Shown here: one piece after another, positions 7,612 through 12,278 of the stretch
How positions within the stretch are numbered: the stretch's first letter is position 1
Layout: each line of letters begins with the position of its first letter
Assembly: GCA_029932755.1 (NCBI GenBank)
Contig: JAOZPK010000065.1
Span: forward strand, 1-12,278
Reading direction: 5' to 3'
Length of the DNA: 12,278 nt
Source of the DNA: Candidatus Cloacimonadota bacterium
GTDB lineage: Bacteria; Cloacimonadota; Cloacimonadia; Cloacimonadales; TCS61
The notes under the pieces: model-generated
What the model saw: the letters and a program-made list of their open reading frames with translations, nothing else
Databases searched by the model: none
Told to the model about the DNA's origin: nothing
Made by a program: the position numbers and the translations under genes

Positions 7612-9157
7612 TGCTCATCTCCTTCACAGCTTCTTCTTCAGTGCAGCCACTCATCATTAAGCCTATCTCTTCTAATGAATGATCTCCATTATTGAATATC
7701 CCAGTAAAATTACCTTCATACATTACGGCAATTCTATCGGATAATCCAAAGATCTCATCAAAATCACCTGAGATGAGAATTACTGCTTTCCCCTCATTTC
7801 TAAGCTGCAAAATGGCATTTCTTACAAATTCAGTTGCACCAACATCAAGCCCACGTGTTGGATATACAAATACATACAAATCGCAATCCCGTTCCATTTC
7901 TCTACCAATGATCAGTTTCTGTAAATTTCCACCGGATAGAAGCAAAGCAGGAAGGTTTATACTTGGTAAGAATATATTGTACTTTTCAATAATCCCTTCT
8001 GCATATTCTTTTAGTTTTTTATTATTAAGGAGTATACCTTGTTTGAACATTGGTAATCGATAAACTTTCATAATAATGTTTTCCCAAACAGATTGATTAC
8101 CTGCAACACCCACGCGAATTCTATCTCCTGGAACATAGCTTACACCTTTATCAATTCTTTTAACAGGAGGATCATTTGAAATATCATCACCTTTAAAGAA
8201 TATTTTTCCTCTTATCACATCGCGATTACCGGTAAGTGCATCCGCCAATTCTACTTGGCCATTCCCGCTAACTCCGGCAATTCCAATTATTTCTCCACCG
8301 GCAAGATCGAAAGAGAGATCGTTAACTGCCAAAACACCTTTATCGGAATTCACAAACAATTTTTGTATTTTCACAACTCCGGGTTTTGTTTCTACTTTTG
8401 GCCTTTCAAAAGTAACTTCACTCTCTTTACCAACCATCATTTTGGCTAATTTGCGAGGATTTGTATCGGTTTTATTCACAGTAGCAATCTTAAGGCCTTT
8501 TCTTAAAACAGTTATTTTGTCGGCAATATTAAAAACTTCTGACATTTTGTGAGTAATAAATATTATTCCCTTTCCGGTTTTTGCAATACTTTTTAGTATT
8601 TCCATCAAATTATCAGCTTCTTGTTTTGTAAGAACTGTAGTAGGCTCATCTACTATAAGTACATCTACTTCGCGAACCAGCATTTTAAGAATTTCAACTT
8701 TCTGTCTTAAGCCAATTGGAAGTTCTCCGACAATAGCATCCAGATCAACTTGAAAATTAAATTGATCCATATAAGTTTTTATCAGTTTTTTCTTTTCGGG
8801 AATATTTATAACGAATTTATTATCTGGATGTCCGAGGATCAAGTTTTCTAATACTGTAAGATTTCCAACTAAACTGAAACGTTGGTGAACCATTCCAATT
8901 CCTATTTCAAGAGCTTTTCCTGGAAATTTAAAATTTAATTTCTTTCCTTTGAAATAAATATCTCCTTCATCAGGGAAATAAACACCTGTCAGCATGTTCA
9001 TGAGAGTGGTTTTCCCTGCACCATTCTCTCCAAGTAGAGCGTGGATCTCTCCTTTTTCTAATATGAATTCTACATCAGTGTTAACTTTATTTCCGAAAAA
9101 TGATTTCGATATGTTTTTCATTAGAACAAGGTTGGAATTACTTTTTTTCTCGGTCAA
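7604..9157 (-). CDS. BMP-family ABC importer ATPase with two nucleotide-binding domains (cassette A)
   Basis: This 517-residue double ABC ATPase energises cassette A. Domain 1 shows Walker A GENGAGKT (43-50), Q-loop Gln92, a divergent signature LPIGLRQK (146-153), Walker B VLIVDEP (166-172) and switch His203. Domain 2 is of the non-hydrolytic family type: GVSGNGQVE (295-303), YVPGDR where the cassette B protein has YIPEDR, LSGGNLQK (407-414), and a Walker B region ending YPTRGLD without catalytic glutamate. The start is a TTG (9155-9157), chosen because AGGAG lies six bases before it. The first in-frame ATG is at codon 13, within the start of the ABC domain. It follows the binding-protein gene after 91 bases containing a strong hairpin, and overlaps the next permease gene by 8 bases. 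Confidence 0.94.
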   Translation of the reverse strand: MTEKKSNSNLVLMKNISKSFFGNKVNTDVEFILEKGEIHALLGENGAGKTTLMNMLTGVYFPDEGDIYFKGKKLNFKFPGKALEIGIGMVHQRFSLVGNLTVLENLILGHPDNKFVINIPEKKKLIKTYMDQFNFQVDLDAIVGELPIGLRQKVEILKMLVREVDVLIVDEPTTVLTKQEADNLMEILKSIAKTGKGIIFITHKMSEVFNIADKITVLRKGLKIATVNKTDTNPRKLAKMMVGKESEVTFERPKVETKPGVVKIQKLFVNSDKGVLAVNDLSFDLAGGEIIGIAGVSGNGQVELADALTGNRDVIRGKIFFKGDDISNDPPVKRIDKGVSYVPGDRIRVGVAGNQSVWENIIMKVYRLPMFKQGILLNNKKLKEYAEGIIEKYNIFLPSINLPALLLSGGNLQKLIIGREMERDCDLYVFVYPTRGLDVGATEFVRNAILQLRNEGKAVILISGDFDEIFGLSDRIAVMYEGNFTGIFNNGDHSLEEIGLMMSGCTEEEAVKEMSNV

Positions 9158-9163
9158 AATTAT

Positions 9164-9168
9164 CTCCT
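9164..9168 (-). promoter_or_regulatory. Ribosome-binding site that fixes a TTG start
   Basis: AGGAG on the minus strand lies six bases upstream of the TTG at 9155-9157. No ATG is present between this site and codon 13 of the ATPase, so it supports the TTG as the true start. Confidence 0.75.
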
Positions 9169-9205
9169 ACGTTATAAATGAAATTTAATAATTCATAAAA
9201 ATAAA

Positions 9206-9231
9206 CAGGAGGTTGGGGTTCCAACCTCCTG
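9206..9231 (-). terminator. Strong intercistronic hairpin between binding protein and ATPase (cassette A)
   Basis: CAGGAGGTTGG (9206-9216) and CCAACCTCCTG (9221-9231) form a perfect 11-bp stem with a 4-base loop. On the minus strand it is followed by TTTATTTTTATG, a good T-run, which gives the form of a rho-independent terminator 17 bases after the lipoprotein stop codon. As the ATPase gene starts 49 bases further on with no obvious promoter, it is likely to be a partial terminator, or a 3' barrier to exonucleases, that makes binding-protein message more abundant than transporter message. On the plus strand there is no T-run. Confidence 0.8.
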
Positions 9232-9248
9232 AAAATGATAGACTGATA

Positions 9249-10331
9249 TTATTGAGCTTCAGGAATTTTCCCTTTTACACCTTTTACAAACCACTGAATA
9301 CTTAATTTTTCACCATCTGTAAGAGCAATGCCATCTTTAACACGTAATTCTCCCATGTTATCATAGAGCGGTCCTGTGAAGATTGTATCATCTTCAAGAA
9401 TTTGAACTTTCATGGCGGCAACTTGGTCTCTAACTTCTTGAGGAACAACCTCATTATATGGAGCAAGTCCTGTAACGCCAGTTCCCATATCCCACCAGAC
9501 AGGTTCATTTGTCCATGTTCCATCATGTACTTTTGTTGCAACATCTTTATAATAAACACCCCAATGCCATACTGGAGCAGTTAGATGGGCTGTAGGTGCG
9601 AACATACTCATATCACTGTCGTATCCAATTGAATAAACACCAGCAGCTTCAGCAGCTTCTTGAGGACCAGCTGAGTCTGTACCTTGTGTGATAACATCAC
9701 AGCCATCTGCGATCATTGTATTGGCAGCTTCTTTTTCATGTACTGGATCAAACCATGAGTTTGTCCATAATACTTGTACAGAAATATCAGGATTCACACT
9801 TTGAGCACCGAGTGTGTAAGCATTTATAAGACGAACAACTTCTGGGATTGGGAAAGGTGCAACATAACCTAATTTACCTGATTTTGACATATTACCGGCA
9901 ACTATACCTGCTAAGTATTTAGACTGATACATTTTTCCCATATAGTTTGTGAAGTTATCAGCTGTTTTATATCCTGTTGCGTGTAAGAAAGTTTTATCAG
10001 GATATTGCAAGGCAACTTCAAGTGTAGGGTCCATATAACCAAAAGATGTTGTGAAAATAATATCACAACCAGATTCAGCAAGTTCTGTAATTACACGAAC
10101 CGCATCAGCCCCTTCAGGTACACTCTCTACAAATACAGATTCTCCAACGAAATCTAATTCCTCCATAGCTAAACGACCATCGTCATGTGACTTTGTCCAT
10201 CCGGCATCTTCTACAGGTCCTACATAAACAAAACCTGCTTTCAGCTTTTCACCTTTTGTAGCACTACCACCACATCCAGCAATAAGCATAACTGCTGCAA
10301 TTGTTACAAAAATCCAAAATAATTTTTTCAT
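9249..10331 (-). CDS. BMP-family substrate-binding lipoprotein (cassette A)
   Basis: This 360-residue receptor has a lipoprotein signal peptide: a basic MKK start, a hydrophobic core, and lipobox LIAGC with the lipidated cysteine at position 20, followed by a Gly-Ser-rich linker. The mature part begins KAGFVYVGPVEDAGWTKSHD (31-50). The DAGWTxxHDxGR pattern (42-53) is typical of one BMP subgroup, in which Trp45 is a candidate for stacking on a base. Further family features are the GCDIIFTTSFGYMDP segment and a helix containing YQSKYLAGIVAG. It captures substrate outside the inner membrane and delivers it to the cassette A permeases. The ATG has AAAAGGAG five bases upstream. First gene of its operon, it is transcribed away from the oxidoreductase gene. 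A purine ligand is likely from family but not proven. Confidence 0.93.
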   Translation of the reverse strand: MKKLFWIFVTIAAVMLIAGCGGSATKGEKLKAGFVYVGPVEDAGWTKSHDDGRLAMEELDFVGESVFVESVPEGADAVRVITELAESGCDIIFTTSFGYMDPTLEVALQYPDKTFLHATGYKTADNFTNYMGKMYQSKYLAGIVAGNMSKSGKLGYVAPFPIPEVVRLINAYTLGAQSVNPDISVQVLWTNSWFDPVHEKEAANTMIADGCDVITQGTDSAGPQEAAEAAGVYSIGYDSDMSMFAPTAHLTAPVWHWGVYYKDVATKVHDGTWTNEPVWWDMGTGVTGLAPYNEVVPQEVRDQVAAMKVQILEDDTIFTGPLYDNMGELRVKDGIALTDGEKLSIQWFVKGVKGKIPEAQ

Positions 10332-10683
10332 AATGACTCCTTTTTTTGTTTAAAGTTCAATTTTTTTATACTAATTTACGAAATTAACACACATACATTT
10401 CCATTTACGATATTGTTTATCAATTTATTCTTTTCTCTAATTATGATTCGAAATGTTATGAATTGTGAATTATGAAACCCGTTTATTAAGTTTACATATA
10501 AAAAATTCTTATTAATTTTAATATCTTTTATTTTCATTAGAACAAAATAAGCGAAATGTACAATTCGGTGTCAAGAGGAAAATTTGAGTCTAAGGAAACT
10601 GCAAATTACAAAAAACCTTTTGCTTGACATACAGACGAATACTTTTTTTAGAAGAGAAAATTATTATCATTATGGAGTATTAA
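10332..10683. promoter_or_regulatory. Divergent intergenic region between importer operon and oxidoreductase
   Basis: This AT-rich 352-base region must hold the promoters for the minus-strand cassette A and the plus-strand oxidoreductase. No protein-like frame is visible. Towards cassette A, AAAAGGAG (10337-10344) is the ribosome-binding site and TATAAA (10365-10370, minus strand) is a possible -10, but I see no convincing -35. Mid-region, TTATGA occurs three times at 14-15 base spacing (10441, 10456, 10470). No purine-riboswitch core motifs were recognised on either strand. Confidence 0.55.
10624..10652 (+). promoter_or_regulatory. Candidate sigma70-type promoter of the oxidoreductase
   Basis: A perfect -35 consensus TTGACA at 10624-10629 is followed after 17 bases by TTTAGA (10647-10652), a poor -10 with three matches of six. 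Transcription would start about 25 bases before the ATG. The good -35 and weak -10 make this plausible but unproven. Confidence 0.4.
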
Positions 10684-12278
10684 ATGAGTGGTAATCGTAT
10701 TGAGGAACATCCGATCTTACCAATTGTGGATCGGGAAGAAATCAATTTTTATTGGAATGGAGAGAGACTTGCCGCTAAGAAGGGTGAAGTTATATCTTCG
10801 GCATTGTTTGCAAATGGGATTAAATTTTTTGGACATCATCCCAAAGACGGCAGTGCTCAAGGGATTTTCTGTGCCAATGGTCAATGTGCAAAATGTGCAG
10901 TTATCGTAGATGGTATTCCAATGAAATCTTGTATGACAATTGTGAAACCAGAAATGAAAGTAGAAAGCGTGGAAGGTTTGCCCAAACTTCCTCAAACAGA
11001 TAAACATGAAATAAGTGATATTGAAGAACTTGAATACGATGTGCTGATAATTGGTGGAGGACCAGCTGGACTTTCTGCTGCGATTCAGCTTGGTGAACAT
11101 AATATCAAAACACTTATAGTTGATGACAAAACTGAAACAGGTGGAAAACTCGTTCTTCAAACTCATAAATTCTTCGGTTCTGTAGAAGATTCTTTTGCCG
11201 GTACCAGAGGGAATGATATTGGAAAAATGCTGTCTCGGAAAGTCAGTGAAAACAAAAATATTGATGTTTGGATAAATAGTATTGCACTTTATGTTTACAA
11301 AGATAAAAAAGTTGGAATCTTAAATAATGATGTTTATAAATTAGTTAAACCCAAAATCATTTTAAATGCAGCGGGAGCAAGAGAAAAATTCTTACGTTTC
11401 AAAGGAAATTCATTAGCTGGTATTTATGGAGCAGGGGCATTTCAAACATTGGTAAATCGTGATCTTGTACGACCTACAGAAAGACTCTTTATCGTTGGTG
11501 GTGGAAACGTAGGACTAATTGCAGGTTATCATGCACTACAAGCTGGAATTGAAGTTGTTGGTCTGGTAGAAGCAATGCCAAAATGCGGTGGATACAAAGT
11601 TCATGCTGATAAACTTGCACGGCTTGGTGTTCCGATATATACCTCACATTCTGTTCTGCAGGCAAATGGGAAAGAGACAATTGAATCAGTTACAATATCA
11701 CAAATTGACGAAAAATTTAATCCTGTAAAAGGTACCGAAAGAACATTTGAATGTGATACACTTCTTATTGCTGTGGGACTGGAAAGCGTAAGTGAATTTG
11801 CAGATGAAGCAGAAACTGCCGGAATAAGAGTTCTTTCTGCCGGTGATGCCAAAGAAATCGCAGAAGCTTCTTCTGCTATGTTCAATGGTAAAATTGCAGG
11901 ATTAAAAATTGCTAAAGAAATTAACCCACAAGTAGAAGAAATTCCAGGAAGTTGGTACGATAAAGCGGAGATATTAAAAAAAGAGGCTGGTAAGATCTTT
12001 GAATATAATCTTCCCGAAAGTGAAGAAGGTGTTTTCCCTGTAATTCACTGCTTACAGGAAATTCCATGTAATCCCTGTAGTACTGTTTGCCCGACAAATT
12101 CCATATTTATGAAGGGTGACCCGATAATGGATCTACCGGTTTATGAAGGCAAATGTATTGGTTGTGGAAAGTGTGTTACAATTTGTCCGGGACTGGCGAT
12201 CACACTTGTAGATTTTCGGAAAGATATAGAATATCCAACAGTTACACTTCCGTATGAAATTTCAAATCATAAAGTAAA
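10684..12278 (+). CDS. Multi-cofactor [2Fe-2S]/FAD/[4Fe-4S] oxidoreductase, 3' end outside window
   Basis: The frame is open for 531 codons to the window edge, so the protein is C-terminally incomplete here. Domains in order: a [2Fe-2S] ferredoxin-like domain with Cys63-x4-Cys68-x2-Cys71 and Cys83 (about 20-100); an FAD-binding fold with GGGPAG (124-129) and acidic Asp147/148 ending the next strand; a second dinucleotide fold with GGGNVG (272-277), probably for NAD(P); a second FAD-contact region with SAGDA (385-389); and a ferredoxin-like domain with cysteines 456, 462, 465, 469 and 491, 494, 497, 501. This order resembles fused HcnA-HcnB and the alpha subunits of proline/hydroxyproline, opine and sarcosine dehydrogenases. 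It would pass electrons from a partner dehydrogenase to NAD(P)+, ferredoxin or a quinone. The ATG is supported by GGAG (10674-10677) six bases upstream. Substrate unknown. Confidence 0.88.
   Translation, partial: MSGNRIEEHPILPIVDREEINFYWNGERLAAKKGEVISSALFANGIKFFGHHPKDGSAQGIFCANGQCAKCAVIVDGIPMKSCMTIVKPEMKVESVEGLPKLPQTDKHEISDIEELEYDVLIIGGGPAGLSAAIQLGEHNIKTLIVDDKTETGGKLVLQTHKFFGSVEDSFAGTRGNDIGKMLSRKVSENKNIDVWINSIALYVYKDKKVGILNNDVYKLVKPKIILNAAGAREKFLRFKGNSLAGIYGAGAFQTLVNRDLVRPTERLFIVGGGNVGLIAGYHALQAGIEVVGLVEAMPKCGGYKVHADKLARLGVPIYTSHSVLQANGKETIESVTISQIDEKFNPVKGTERTFECDTLLIAVGLESVSEFADEAETAGIRVLSAGDAKEIAEASSAMFNGKIAGLKIAKEINPQVEEIPGSWYDKAEILKKEAGKIFEYNLPESEEGVFPVIHCLQEIPCNPCSTVCPTNSIFMKGDPIMDLPVYEGKCIGCGKCVTICPGLAITLVDFRKDIEYPTVTLPYEISNHKV

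Noticed and set aside
7692..8063. A 123-residue plus-strand open frame antisense to the cassette A ATPase
   Set aside because: It lies opposite the second ABC domain, whose LSGGNLQK and Walker B region are intact; the antisense product has no recognisable motif.
10717..11166. A 149-residue minus-strand open frame antisense to the oxidoreductase
   Set aside because: The plus-strand frame has clear [2Fe-2S] and FAD motifs over the same bases; the antisense product is a Phe/Cys/Asn-rich shadow with no recognisable domain.
11489..11885. Two further minus-strand open frames inside the oxidoreductase
   Set aside because: They are shadows of the NAD(P)-fold region of the plus-strand gene, with no protein-like features.

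Overview
The window reads as accessory-metabolism DNA from an AT-rich, probably anaerobic bacterium with a Gram-negative type envelope. The evidence is a soluble exported binding protein with a classical signal peptide, a second binding protein with a lipobox, and an iron-sulfur-rich flavoprotein. An affiliation such as Cloacimonadota or a similar anaerobic phylum is a guess from base composition and protein style, not something the sequence proves.

Most of the window (261-10331) lies on the minus strand and consists of two tandem, distantly paralogous ABC importer cassettes of the BMP/PnrA (Bmp-NupOPQ) family, which imports nucleosides and purine-type compounds. Reading 5'->3' on the minus strand, cassette A (10331->5630) encodes a BMP-family lipoprotein, a double-domain ATPase with a TTG start, and two permeases. 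Cassette B (5499->847) encodes a non-lipidated BMP-family binding protein, ATPase, permease and permease, and ends with a zinc-dependent nucleobase/nucleoside deaminase (837->364). Within each cassette the ATPase and permease genes overlap or nearly abut, so they look co-transcribed and translationally coupled. In both cassettes a strong hairpin sits between the binding-protein gene and the ATPase gene: a perfect 11-bp stem with a T-run in A, and a 12-bp AT-rich stem in B. This fits partial termination or mRNA stabilisation that would make binding protein in excess over the membrane complex. A cluster of three palindromes in the gap between the cassettes (5547-5599) may hold the cassette B promoter and operator.

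Directly after the deaminase there is a 41-codon open stretch without a start (386->261). Its translation looks like the extreme C-terminus of an NCS2-type uracil/xanthine permease. It is followed by a good rho-independent terminator (247->223). This looks like the relic of a deleted permease gene that once ended the operon. The first 222 bases hold no gene that I can support.

On the plus strand, after a 352-bp divergent intergenic region, an ORF starts at 10684 and runs off the right edge. It encodes a fused multi-cofactor oxidoreductase: an N-terminal [2Fe-2S] domain, an FAD/NAD(P)-type two-dinucleotide fold, and a C-terminal ferredoxin-like domain with two cysteine clusters. It resembles the HcnA-HcnB / amino-acid dehydrogenase alpha-subunit class. 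Its catalytic partner, if there is one, would lie beyond the window.

The joint picture is uptake of nucleosides or nucleobases through two importers with different binding specificities, cytoplasmic deamination of at least one imported base, and a divergently transcribed redox enzyme whose link to this is unknown.
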